This document shows, in pieces, positions 7,305 to 15,444 of a stretch of DNA of 64,000 nt. Source of the stretch: Cohnella sp. SGD-V74 (lineage in GTDB: Bacteria > Bacillota > Bacilli > Paenibacillales > Paenibacillaceae). Made by a program: the position numbers and the translations under genes. The stretch spans positions 186,001-250,000 of the forward strand of contig NZ_PVYW01000007.1 in NCBI RefSeq assembly GCF_003001675.1, in the 5' to 3' direction. A model generated the notes under the pieces. That model had not been told where the DNA came from. It ran no database searches and saw only the letters and a list, made by a program, of their open reading frames with translations. The first letter of the stretch is position 1. Every line of letters starts with the position of its first letter.

Positions 7305-9242
7305 ATGCATCTGTTATCCGTTGAAAATATATCGAAGAGCTACAGCGACAAAATGTTGTTCGAGAACGTGACGTTCGGCGTCGAGAGCGGGGACAAAGTC
7401 GGCATCATCGGCGTGAACGGCACGGGCAAGTCGACGCTGCTGAAGGTGATCGCGGGCCTGGAGCCGCCGGATTCCGGCCAGGTGTCGATCGGCCGCTCCG
7501 TCGTGCTTCGCATGCTTGCCCAGGATCCGTCGTTCGGACCGGAGGAAACCGCGCTGGAGCACGTTCTGGGCGGCGACTCTCCGCAGCTTCGGGCGGTGCG
7601 GGAGCATGCCGCGGTGCTGAAGGAGCTGGAGCTTCGCCCCGGCGATGCCGGCTTGCAGGAGCGGCTCATCGCCGCCAATGCCAAGATGGACGAGCTGAAC
7701 GCGTGGCAGTTGGAAAGCGAAGCGAAGACCGCGCTTACGAAGCTGGGCATTCTGGACGTCCACGGCCAGGTAGCGGCGTTCTCGGGCGGTCAGCGCAAGC
7801 GCGTGGCGATGGCGGCGGCGCTGCTGCAGCCGTCCGACGTGCTCATTCTGGACGAACCGACGAACCATATCGACAACGATTCCGTCGCTTGGCTCGAAGG
7901 GATGCTGCAGAAGCGCAAAGGCGCGCTGCTGATGATTACGCACGACCGTTATTTCCTCGACCGGGTCAGCAACCGGGTGATCGAGCTGGATCGCGGCTCG
8001 GCGTATTTCTATGAAGCGAACTACAGCCGGTTTCTGGAGCTGAAGCTGGAGCGGGAGGAGCGCGAGGCCGCCTCGGAGGCCAAGCGTCAAAACCTGCTGC
8101 GGGGCGAGCTGGCTTGGATTCGCCGCGGAGCGCAGGCTCGTTCGACGAAGCAGAAGGCGCGGATCGATCGCTTCGAAGCTTTGAAGGAGCAGGGACCCAA
8201 GAGCGCGGCGGGCAAGCTGGACGTGTCCGTAGCATCGGCGAGGCTCGGCAAGAAAATAATCGAGATCGAGCATTTGCGGAAAAGCATCGGCGGCCGCGAG
8301 CTGATCCGCGACCTCAGCTACATCGCGGTGCCGGAGGATCGCGTGGGCATCGTCGGGCGCAACGGGAGCGGGAAGTCGACGCTGCTCAAGATGATCGCCG
8401 GGAAGCTGCAGCCGGACGGCGGGCGCGTGGAACTGGGGCCGACGGTGAAGCTGGGCTGGTTCAGCCAGGAGCACGAGGAGATGGACGAGTCGCTTCGGGT
8501 GATGGAATATATCCGCGAAGGGGCCGAACAGGTGAAGACCGCGGATGGCACGACGATCTCCGCGGGGCAGATGCTGGAGCGGTTTCTTTTTCCGCCTGCG
8601 GTGCAGTGGTCCGTCATCTCCAAGCTGTCCGGCGGGGAGAAGAGACGGCTGCAACTGCTGCGGGTGCTGATGAACGCGCCCAACGTGCTGCTGTTGGACG
8701 AGCCGACCAACGATCTGGACATTGCGACGTTGACGGTGCTTGAAGATTATTTGGACGATTTTCCCGGCGTCGTCATCGCGGTGTCGCACGACCGTTACTT
8801 CCTGGATCGGACGGTGGATCGCATTCTGGCGTTCGAGGGGGACGGCGTCGTTGCCGAGCATACGGGCAACTACTCCGATTACCAGGCTTACGCCGAGAGG
8901 CGGGAGGCGGAGAAGCAGGCGGCGGCCGTCCCGGCGAAGGCTTCGGGGGCGCCGGTGACGGGGGCGGCTGTTCAGGAGCGCAAAGACCGCCCGGTTCTGA
9001 AAATGTCCTACAAGGACCAGAAGGATTTCGAGCAGATCGACGGCTGGATCGCCGAGGCGGAAGATGCGCTCGCCGCCGTAGCCTCCCGCATGGAGGAAGC
9101 GGCGAGCGATTCGGGCCGGCTGCAGCAGCTAATGGAGGAGCAGACCGCGCTGGAGGCGAAGCTTGATACACTGCTGGAGCGCTGGACGGAGCTGAACGAA
9201 CTGGCCGAGCAGATCGCAGCGAACAAGAGCGGGCGGGGCTGA
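7305..9242 (+). CDS. ABC-F family ATPase, Uup/YfmR-type
   Basis: The 645-aa soluble protein has two ABC ATPase domains without membrane segments. Domain 1 has Walker A GVNGTGKST, signature FSGGQRKR and LILDEPTNHID; domain 2 has GRNGSGKST, LSGGEKRR and LLLDEPTNDLD. Between them is the charged linker typical of ABC-F proteins, and a C-terminal coiled coil (from LKMSYKDQKDFEQI to the end) as in Uup/YfmR. Family members bind the ribosomal E site and relieve stalled translation. I start at ATG 7305 (MHLLSVENISKSY) behind GAAGAGGG; a GTG at 7281 would add 8 unlikely residues. A -10-like TATGAT lies at about 7253. Confidence 0.9.
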   Translation: MHLLSVENISKSYSDKMLFENVTFGVESGDKVGIIGVNGTGKSTLLKVIAGLEPPDSGQVSIGRSVVLRMLAQDPSFGPEETALEHVLGGDSPQLRAVREHAAVLKELELRPGDAGLQERLIAANAKMDELNAWQLESEAKTALTKLGILDVHGQVAAFSGGQRKRVAMAAALLQPSDVLILDEPTNHIDNDSVAWLEGMLQKRKGALLMITHDRYFLDRVSNRVIELDRGSAYFYEANYSRFLELKLEREEREAASEAKRQNLLRGELAWIRRGAQARSTKQKARIDRFEALKEQGPKSAAGKLDVSVASARLGKKIIEIEHLRKSIGGRELIRDLSYIAVPEDRVGIVGRNGSGKSTLLKMIAGKLQPDGGRVELGPTVKLGWFSQEHEEMDESLRVMEYIREGAEQVKTADGTTISAGQMLERFLFPPAVQWSVISKLSGGEKRRLQLLRVLMNAPNVLLLDEPTNDLDIATLTVLEDYLDDFPGVVIAVSHDRYFLDRTVDRILAFEGDGVVAEHTGNYSDYQAYAERREAEKQAAAVPAKASGAPVTGAAVQERKDRPVLKMSYKDQKDFEQIDGWIAEAEDALAAVASRMEEAASDSGRLQQLMEEQTALEAKLDTLLERWTELNELAEQIAANKSGRG

Positions 9243-9279
9243 GACCGGCCGGCGGCCCGACTTCGGCCCCGCTTGGACT

Positions 9280-9497
9280 TAGCAGTCTTCCGGACCGCTA
9301 TTTTGTCCACGATTCAGAAAGTGTAAAATCCGCTATCCTTATCTGAATCGTCTCCGACAAAACGCCTTCGGCGTCCTCTGGACGATGAAGACGTTATTGC
9401 TTGGTTAGTGGGAGTTACGGCGAGCTAACGACCTGATAGGCCGTTAACGGAGGGCGAGCGGGAGAGTTGGCGCGACTAACGGTCTGGTAGACCGCTA
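9280..9497. repeat. Three related 21-bp palindromic elements in a non-coding gap
   Basis: Near-palindromes of exactly 21 bp occur at 9280-9300, 9426-9446 and 9477-9497. All fit the pattern TA(A/G)CG-x-x-CT - core - AG-x-CCG-(C/T)TA; for example the third has arms TAACGGTCT and AGACCGCTA. The 9243-9511 gap has no gene. The shared length and sequence suggest a dispersed palindromic repeat family or a multi-site operator. The haem monooxygenase and ABC-F genes are convergent here, so a promoter-operator role is less likely. Confidence 0.6.
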
Positions 9498-9511
9498 ACG
9501 CGCCGAACCGC

Positions 9512-9898
9512 TTACTCTCCCGGGTAGGAGAAAGCAACCTCGTGGATGCTGAGCTTGGCGCCGAGCATGATGCCGGAGCCGGGCTTCGGTTGCCCGCCGT
9601 GCCCGGTTTGTCCTTCGCCATGGCCGGCTGGACCTGCCGCTGAGCTGCCTTCGGGCTTCGGGCGTGAGTGGGCGTGAGCTTGCTTGAAGGCGTCGCTGTT
9701 GACCCACCCTTCGAATGACTCTTTGTTTTCCCACGTCGTGCATACTTTCAGTTCATCGTGTTCCTCCAGCGACTCGGTCAGCAGCTCCATGCGGATAAAG
9801 CCAGGTGCGTGTTGAACGCCCTTCGGATTTTTGAATCGTTCGGCGACTTCGGCAACATGGCCCGATTTCACGCGAATTGTATTGATGGCGACGATCAC
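9512..9898 (-). CDS. IsdG/HmoB-type haem-degrading monooxygenase (ABM-fold)
   Basis: From the GTG at 9898 (eight bases after AAGGGGG) this is 128 aa. The ABM ferredoxin-like domain (residues 1-80) carries the IsdG-type triad with correct spacing: Asn6, Trp65 and His75 in FEGWVNSDAFKQAH. IsdG enzymes bind haem and cleave it to release iron in the cytoplasm. The C-terminal tail (80-128) is rich in Gly, Ser, Pro and His and is unlike the core. The frame is open upstream to 9952 but that region lacks a ribosome site. The convergent ABC-F gene and the downstream gap suggest it is monocistronic. Confidence 0.82.
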   Translation of the reverse strand: MIVAINTIRVKSGHVAEVAERFKNPKGVQHAPGFIRMELLTESLEEHDELKVCTTWENKESFEGWVNSDAFKQAHAHSRPKPEGSSAAGPAGHGEGQTGHGGQPKPGSGIMLGAKLSIHEVAFSYPGE

Positions 9899-9965
9899 GG
9901 TCGTAACCCCCTTCGAGATTGAGATCACCTTAAGTGTACCAAATCTCGCCATCCGCCGCTCGCTG

Positions 9966-10110
9966 CCTCCAACCGAACGCCGCTATCGCTTCGCTCCGTA
10001 CCTCGTCATTCCCTCCGAATTATGCTCCCAGTTGAACGCCGCTATCGCTTCGCCCTGTTCCTCTCTTTTCCCGCCGAACTACGCCTCCAACCGAACGCCG
10101 ATGTCCATTC
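9966..10110. repeat. 59-bp-period direct repeats overlapping the 3' end of sbnB
   Basis: The block GAACGCCGCTATCGCTTCGC occurs at about 9975 and 10034, and a related GAACGCCGATGTCCATTCGC at 10093, with an exact 59-bp period and similar flanks (CTCCAACC before, CCGAA-TACG after). The last copy lies inside the C-terminal codons of sbnB, so the other two look like a tandem duplication of the gene's 3' tail that has decayed, or a dispersed repeat that invaded it. Confidence 0.55.
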
Positions 10111-11053
10111 GCTCAGCTTCTCGCCAATAGTGCGCCGCCACCGCAATGTCGAAAGCGGCCATGCCCATCGGATTGAAGAAAATTGGGGTCTCCCGCGCCA
10201 CGGAGCGAAGTCCGTCAGCGCCAACGGTCTCTGTCAGCGTCAACGTTTCTTCCTCTCTCAACCCCTCTTGCAGATGCAATTGCTCGACGTCGGTGTTCTC
10301 TCGGCACACTTCCGGCCAGCTGTCGACGACGACTTGCGTTCCGGTTACGCACTTCGACTCGTAATCCCGCAGCGAGACGTTCAGCAGCAGCGAACCCGGC
10401 GCCGGTCGTTCGTCGATGTACCTCGTCGGCGCAACGGTGCAGGTCACGATGATATCGCTCCCCCGGTAAGCCTCCTGCCACGTATCGCATATCGTCGTCT
10501 CCGCGCGTTCCGTCCCCACACGGACCGTCTCCGGATCGATCCCGCGAACGTCGAACAGCCTCACGCTTTCTATCCGATCGCCGAAAAGGGTCATCATCAT
10601 TTCATCATGCATTCTCCCGATCGGCCCCCACCCGATAATGCCGATCTTGCAGCGCTCGCGCCGGCCCAAGCGGAAATACGCCCGAAGCATCGCCGCGCTC
10701 ACTGCCGCCGTTCGCAGCTCGTTCAGCCGTCCGCCGCACAGGAACGCCACGGGAACGCCGGTCCCGGGATCGTTCAGGACGATCGAGCCGTGCGCTCGCG
10801 GCAGTCCTCGCCGGACGTTGTCGGGAAAGCTGGCGATCCACTTGATGCCGCTCATCTCTGTATCGCCGCCGACGAAGGCGGGCATGGCGATAATCCGGTT
10901 GCCGGGCTCCCGGAAACGCAAATACGGCTTAAGCGGCTGAACCGCCTCCGGGGTTCCCAGCAGAGAGGCCGTCCGTTCGACGAGCCCGGCCAACGAGGGC
11001 CAATCCGTGCCGATCTGGCGGATATGTCCGTCGTTCAGGTAGATCATGTCCAC
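10079..11053 (-). CDS. sbnB: 2,3-diaminopropionate biosynthesis protein SbnB (OCD/mu-crystallin family dehydrogenase)
   Basis: The 324-aa protein opens with YLNDGHIRQI and has an NAD-binding Rossmann motif GIIGWGPIGRMH (about residue 150), plus the substrate-site segments SGIKWIASFPDN and GGRLNELRTAAVSA of the ornithine cyclodeaminase family as seen in SbnB. In staphyloferrin B synthesis SbnB oxidises N-(1-amino-1-carboxy-2-ethyl)-glutamate to L-2,3-diaminopropionate plus 2-oxoglutarate. It lies 114 bp downstream of sbnA; AAAGGAGG precedes the ATG at 11053 (a GTG six bases earlier is possible but too close). With sbnA it forms the complete two-step Dap pathway. Confidence 0.88.
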   Translation of the reverse strand: MDMIYLNDGHIRQIGTDWPSLAGLVERTASLLGTPEAVQPLKPYLRFREPGNRIIAMPAFVGGDTEMSGIKWIASFPDNVRRGLPRAHGSIVLNDPGTGVPVAFLCGGRLNELRTAAVSAAMLRAYFRLGRRERCKIGIIGWGPIGRMHDEMMMTLFGDRIESVRLFDVRGIDPETVRVGTERAETTICDTWQEAYRGSDIIVTCTVAPTRYIDERPAPGSLLLNVSLRDYESKCVTGTQVVVDSWPEVCRENTDVEQLHLQEGLREEETLTLTETVGADGLRSVARETPIFFNPMGMAAFDIAVAAHYWREAERMDIGVRLEA

Positions 11054-11167
11054 GGTGCCTCCTTTTTCGAGTTAACGCAAAGTGGGGGCCGCGAACGGAA
11101 CTTTGAGCGCCCTTGCGTACGTCCCCTGCACGGTCGAGCGCAAAATTTGGTTCTCCCCAAGGTTGGC

Positions 11168-12148
11168 TCACACATTTTCCATCGTCCACTCGTCGCTGTA
11201 CACCGTATCCAAGTACCGGTCGCCGCGATCCGGCAAAATCGCCGCGCAGACCGCACCGGCGGGGATCTCGTCCCGAAGCGAGCGGATCGCCGCCAGCACG
11301 CCGCCCGAGGAGGCGCCGGCGAGAATCGCCTCCGAGCGCAGCAGCTCCCGGCACGTCTCGACGCACTCCCGTTCCGTGACGTACACGATCCGATCGATCA
11401 GCTCGGGCCGCGCGATCGGAGGAACTACGGCCGCCCCAAGCCCGGGAAACTTCCGAGCTCCCTTCGTCCCGCCGAAGATGACGCTGCCCGCCGCGTCCAC
11501 CGCCACAATCCGGGAAGGCGCGCCGCTGTCCTTCAACCGCTCGGCACAGCCCCGGATCGTCCCGCACGAGCTGACTCCGCAGAACAAATAATCGATGCGC
11601 GGCAGCGCCTCCAGCATCTCCGGCATCGTCGTGTCATAATGGGCCATGTAATTGTTCGGGTTGCCGTACTGGTTCGTCCAGTAGCAGTCGCCGATCTGCC
11701 GCTGCAGCCGCTTCACCCGCGCGATCCGGGCGGGCAAATAGTCTCCGCTTGCCGGGTCCGGAGAAGCGACAAGCTCGATCTCGCCCCCGAGAAGCCGAAT
11801 GAGCCGCAGATGGCTCTCCGTCGTGCGGGGGTCTACGACGCATATAAAACGCAGTCCAAGCCCCCGGCAGAGCTGAGCGAGACTGACGGCCATATTGCCC
11901 GAGCTCGATTCGATGACGGTCGTTCCCCGGCGAATGTCCCCGGAACGAATCGCTTCCCGTACAATTCGCAGCGCGGGGCGGTCTTTGGCGCTGCCGCCCG
12001 GATTCATCATCTCCAGCTTGCCGTAGACGCGGAACGCCGCGTCCCGGAACAGCCTGCGCAGAGGCACGAGCGGCGTCCTTCCGATCGCGGCCCCTATGCC
12101 GACAAGCGCATCCTCAGGGTTCATCAGGCCTGAGCCGTATGCATCCAT
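11168..12148 (-). CDS. sbnA: 2,3-diaminopropionate biosynthesis protein SbnA (PLP-dependent, cysteine-synthase fold)
   Basis: The 326-aa type-II PLP enzyme carries the lysine motif NPGGSAKDRPA (Lys55), the substrate-carboxylate loop ESSSGNMAVSLA and the phosphate loop GVSSCGTIRG. The SAKDRPA form matches SbnA rather than CysK (SVKDR). SbnA condenses O-phospho-L-serine with glutamate to give N-(1-amino-1-carboxy-2-ethyl)-glutamate, the SbnB substrate. It begins 12 bp after the stop of the PaaK-like gene and precedes sbnB, so the three form one operon. No NIS synthetase or NRPS follows within the window, unlike siderophore clusters that use Dap. Confidence 0.88.
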   Translation of the reverse strand: MDAYGSGLMNPEDALVGIGAAIGRTPLVPLRRLFRDAAFRVYGKLEMMNPGGSAKDRPALRIVREAIRSGDIRRGTTVIESSSGNMAVSLAQLCRGLGLRFICVVDPRTTESHLRLIRLLGGEIELVASPDPASGDYLPARIARVKRLQRQIGDCYWTNQYGNPNNYMAHYDTTMPEMLEALPRIDYLFCGVSSCGTIRGCAERLKDSGAPSRIVAVDAAGSVIFGGTKGARKFPGLGAAVVPPIARPELIDRIVYVTERECVETCRELLRSEAILAGASSGGVLAAIRSLRDEIPAGAVCAAILPDRGDRYLDTVYSDEWTMENV

Positions 12149-12160
12149 CCGCCGATCCCC

Positions 12161-13399
12161 TCAGTCGTAGAAAATTTTCTTTCGCTTGATCGCCGTTCCT
12201 TCGCAGGAAGCTTCCTCGGGTACGACCCGGATCGCCTCCAGAATGCCTCCCCGGATCATGGCGCCGATCTCGGGAATGCGCTCCGCCAGCTCCCGTTCGA
12301 TACTCTCGTATACGGCAGGATCAGCCTGGCTCCGGCTGCCGACATGCACGGACAATTTGTTCCCCCGCACGCGAACGGCTACGTTGGCTTCCTTCAAGTG
12401 GCGGTAGACGACGTTCTCGATGTCGTACACGCTGATTTTCTCGCCGTGCTTCAGCTCCGGACCGATGCGCCGCACGATGGCCTCGAAGCTCTGCCGCCAT
12501 TGCCCGTTCACGCGAATCGGACGCAAATCCCGCACGACGTCGTAGGTGACGAACCGCAATGCGGGAAACAGCTCGCGCACGAACGAAGTCAGCACAAGCA
12601 CGGACTCGCCTTCCTGGAGCGGCTCCATTCCGCCGCCGAGCCCTTCCGCCGGAACGCCTTCGGCTTTAATGCCTTCGGCGAACAGATAACGTCCATGCTC
12701 GTGCGAATAGCCGGCGATCGTGCCGATCTCGATCGAGCCGTACGTGTCCGTTACGTTTTCTTCGTTCAGCCCGAGCCTTCCGGCTACGCTGCGGCGCCAT
12801 GCGGGAGCGGCGATCTCGCCGACCAGGACGACGCCGCGGATTCCGTAGGAGGCAGGATCGTCCTCGCTCGCTTCCAACAGACGGTCTAGAATCGACGGCA
12901 TCGTATAGAGAACGTGGGGTCTAAGCGTCCTGAGACGCTCCAGATGCCGGACGATCGGCTGCTCGAACGAGATGGAATCCGCCGCAATGCCGATTCTCGC
13001 GAATACGTCCAGGGCGGTGCCCGCCGCGTGGCCCGTTCCCATGTCAGAGAGCGCTGTAGAAGCGCCGGTCGGCGCGATCATGCGGCGGAACATTTCGGCT
13101 TTGATGCGAACGTAATGACTCTCGTCTTCCGCGGAGTAGAAAATCGTTTTCCGACGGTTCGTGCTCGTTCCCGACGTCCGGTAGGACGTCACCCGGCCGG
13201 CGACGTCATCCTCCGCGTAGGGCCGTTCGCGGCTATAGTAGTACCGTTCCAGCAGTTCGGACGTCATCAGGGGAAGCCGGTCGATCGAGCGAACCGAGAA
13301 CCGGTCGATGCCCGCGTCCGCAAGCAGTTGACCGTACCAGGGAAACACGCGAACGGTCCGGTCTATTTTATCGTGAAAGGGCGACGCACTCATGGCCAT
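12161..13399 (-). CDS. PaaK-like adenylate-forming enzyme (phenylacetate-CoA ligase family)
   Basis: The 412-aa protein has adenylation motifs of the PaaK branch: the P-loop-like TSYRTSGTSTNRRK (about residues 71-84), TDTYGSIEIG (A5), FVTYDVVRDLRP (A7-like), GEKISVYDIENVV (A8-like) and a C-terminal IKRKKIFYD whose lysine fits the A10 position. Such enzymes activate a carboxylate with ATP and pass it to CoA, a carrier protein or an amine. It heads the sbnA-sbnB operon, so it may activate Dap or attach an acid to Dap. ATG 13399 abuts GGAGGA; ATG 13393 six bases later is better spaced. The substrate cannot be read from sequence. Confidence 0.78.
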   Translation of the reverse strand: MAMSASPFHDKIDRTVRVFPWYGQLLADAGIDRFSVRSIDRLPLMTSELLERYYYSRERPYAEDDVAGRVTSYRTSGTSTNRRKTIFYSAEDESHYVRIKAEMFRRMIAPTGASTALSDMGTGHAAGTALDVFARIGIAADSISFEQPIVRHLERLRTLRPHVLYTMPSILDRLLEASEDDPASYGIRGVVLVGEIAAPAWRRSVAGRLGLNEENVTDTYGSIEIGTIAGYSHEHGRYLFAEGIKAEGVPAEGLGGGMEPLQEGESVLVLTSFVRELFPALRFVTYDVVRDLRPIRVNGQWRQSFEAIVRRIGPELKHGEKISVYDIENVVYRHLKEANVAVRVRGNKLSVHVGSRSQADPAVYESIERELAERIPEIGAMIRGGILEAIRVVPEEASCEGTAIKRKKIFYD

Positions 13400-13423
13400 T
13401 CCTCCGCTTCCGCCTCCAAAGGT

Positions 13424-13438
13424 CGATAATCATAATAT
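13424..13438 (-). promoter_or_regulatory. Possible Fur-like box / -10 region of the PaaK-sbnA-sbnB operon
   Basis: The forward-strand 15-mer CGATAATCATAATAT matches the 7-1-7 Fur consensus at 10 of 14 arm positions and lies about 25-40 bp upstream of the operon start. The minus strand here also reads TATTATGAT, a fair -10. The match is partial and AT-rich sequence alone could give it. Confidence 0.35.
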
Positions 13439-13566
13439 ATGTGCGGGAGCGGCGCGCGTTCTTCCTTGCGGCAATGGGCCTTGGCCCTGCCTTCTCATGC
13501 GGGTTGCCCATACAGTATTCATAAGCGGATAGATCCCTGCGGGAAAAAGAGGAGCTGACGAGGAAA

Positions 13567-14352
13567 TTGAGCAGGCAGACGAGAATTACGAGCAAGTGGA
13601 TCAAGACGAAGCTGCTGGAGGGCTCTGCCGCATTGGCTCTTCACATTCCGGCCACGCGGCGATTGACGGCGGTCACGCTCGGGCGGATGCTGAGCAAGCA
13701 TCGGATGGTATACATTAAGCCGGTGTCCGGTTCGTGCGGCATCGGCGTCATGAGAGTAGACCGAGCGCATGGCAAATGGACCGCGCGCGACGGCGTAAAG
13801 CGCCATGTTTTCCCAGGCTATTCGGCTTTGTTCAGGTGGATTCGGACGAGGATAGGCAGGGAGCCTTACCTGGTACAGCGAGGCATTCATGTGTTGAGGC
13901 TCGGAGGGCGGCCGATCGATTACCGCGTCATGATCCAGAAGGGCCGCAAAGTCGGCTGGAAGGTGACGGGGATGGCCGCCCGGGTAGCGTCGCCCCGCAA
14001 GGCGGTGACGAACGGCAGCCAGGGAGGCAGCATCTACGAAGCGCGCGGGCTGCTGCGGCGCACGGCGGGACACAGCCGCGCTTCCAAGCTGCTGAGCGAG
14101 TTCGACCGGTTGGCGCATGCGACGGCGCGGCGGTTCGATCGAGCTTATCCCCGGATTCGGGAGCTCGGACTGGATATTGCCGTAGATCGGAGCAAGAGGT
14201 CTTGGATCATCGAGGTGAACACGCGGCCCGATCCTTGTCCGTTCACGAAACTGCCCGACCGGTCGATGCTTCGCCGCATCGTCAGCTTCGCGCGCAGCTA
14301 CGGTCGGACGTACAATCTGACCTGCCTGAAAGCGAGAAGAGGAAGCCGCTAA
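13567..14352 (+). CDS. YheC/YheD-family ATP-grasp protein
   Basis: This 261-aa protein starts at TTG 13567 behind GAGGAG. It contains ATP-grasp landmarks: YIKPVSGSCGIGVMRV (ATP-binding strand and glycine loop, about residues 49-64), VQRGIHVLRLGGRPIDYRVMIQK and the C-terminal metal site GLDIAVD...WIIEVNTRPDPCPF. It matches the YheC/D group annotated as endospore coat-associated. Reaction and substrate are unknown; ATP-grasp enzymes usually join a carboxylate to an amine. It is divergent from the PaaK-sbnAB operon (167 bp between starts) and convergent with gerAC (18 bp between stops). Spore or Dap-related roles are both possible. Confidence 0.8.
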   Translation: MSRQTRITSKWIKTKLLEGSAALALHIPATRRLTAVTLGRMLSKHRMVYIKPVSGSCGIGVMRVDRAHGKWTARDGVKRHVFPGYSALFRWIRTRIGREPYLVQRGIHVLRLGGRPIDYRVMIQKGRKVGWKVTGMAARVASPRKAVTNGSQGGSIYEARGLLRRTAGHSRASKLLSEFDRLAHATARRFDRAYPRIRELGLDIAVDRSKRSWIIEVNTRPDPCPFTKLPDRSMLRRIVSFARSYGRTYNLTCLKARRGSR

Positions 14353-14370
14353 TCTCGGCCGCTCCGTCAA

Positions 14371-15444
14371 TCAGTTGCTCGAAATATTGCCCTGATTGAC
14401 GATGACGGTGCTGACGTCGCATTTGAGTATCAGGCGAGGGTAGTAGCGTTCTCTCCACGCAGTCAGTTCTTCGTAAGGAAGGAGCCCTCTGAAATGTTGT
14501 CCTGCGCCCGTGGGATCGGATTTCGCTTTCAGCAACTTTTCGTATAACAGCTCGTATCGGGTCCGAATCTGTTCCGTCAGTTCGCTGGCGATCTCGTCCT
14601 CGCTCTTGTCGTCGTGCTTCTCTTTGACGATGGCCGACAGCTGCATCCGGGTATGGAGAACGGGGCGGCCGTCCACGATCGACCCGCGATGGCGGGTCGA
14701 ATTGCGGACGATCAGCAGGCTGGACGACTTCGTAACCTCCAGAACCGCGTCCTCGATCTGATTGTTCGCGATATTGACGAGCAGCGATTGCTCCGGAGGA
14801 ATCTGCCCAACCATCCGATCTTTGCTCATCAAGGCGGAGCCTTCGAATTCCAGCATCGTCGATGTGCCAGCGCGGATCACGGGCAGAGCGATGTCCTTCG
14901 TCTCCGAATGGATCGTCTCGAAGGCTTGCCATAACGCCGAAAGCGTAATTTGCGGATCCCATCCGGCGTTCTTGTTGAAGAAATTCATGAACGAGCTGCC
15001 GTTCTGCACGACGGAGTTTCCGGTTTTGCGGAGGAAGCTCTCCATGTCTTCGTTCGTGACGGCGAGCAGCGCCTTCATGGGAATTTCCTGCGTACGCATG
15101 GCGAAGGCGATCTCGTCCTGAATTCCCTCCTCTGCGACTTTGCGGTCGAACAGAATCAGCTGCATGTGCGTGAGGTCCAAATTGCTTTCGATATTCATGT
15201 CCAGATGGGAGATCGCCTTGCTCAGCGTAGCCGCTTCGGCCGATACGACCAGAATGCGGATGTTGCGAGCGGTAGGGACAGGCACCTGGAGCGATACTTT
15301 GTATTTGTGATCCTTGCTGTACGAGATGCCCATGATGATGGGGAGCACGCGATGGTTGATGTCTTTGATGTCCCAACAGCCCGGCAGCACCGTCAGCGCG
15401 CAGATCAGAGCGATGCAGGAGGGGAGGCGGCGCGGTCGAATCAT
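14371..15444 (-). CDS. Spore germination protein, Ger(x)C/GerAC lipoprotein
   Basis: The start is ATG 15444, overlapping the gerAB stop (ATGA), giving 357 aa; the open frame extends far upstream but that part is antisense to GerAB function. It has a lipobox ALTVLPGC with Cys23 and the family opening CWDIKDINHR, then the typical Ger(x)C C-terminal stretch (LLYEKLLKAKSDPTGAG and WRERYYPRLILKCDVSTVIVNQG). GerAC is the lipoprotein subunit of germinant receptors in the spore inner membrane. It is the last gene of the operon. Confidence 0.93.
   Translation of the reverse strand: MIRPRRLPSCIALICALTVLPGCWDIKDINHRVLPIIMGISYSKDHKYKVSLQVPVPTARNIRILVVSAEAATLSKAISHLDMNIESNLDLTHMQLILFDRKVAEEGIQDEIAFAMRTQEIPMKALLAVTNEDMESFLRKTGNSVVQNGSSFMNFFNKNAGWDPQITLSALWQAFETIHSETKDIALPVIRAGTSTMLEFEGSALMSKDRMVGQIPPEQSLLVNIANNQIEDAVLEVTKSSSLLIVRNSTRHRGSIVDGRPVLHTRMQLSAIVKEKHDDKSEDEIASELTEQIRTRYELLYEKLLKAKSDPTGAGQHFRGLLPYEELTAWRERYYPRLILKCDVSTVIVNQGNISSN

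Noticed and set aside
10022..12133. 703-codon plus-strand open frame
   Set aside because: Antisense to sbnA and sbnB, which have clear catalytic motifs.
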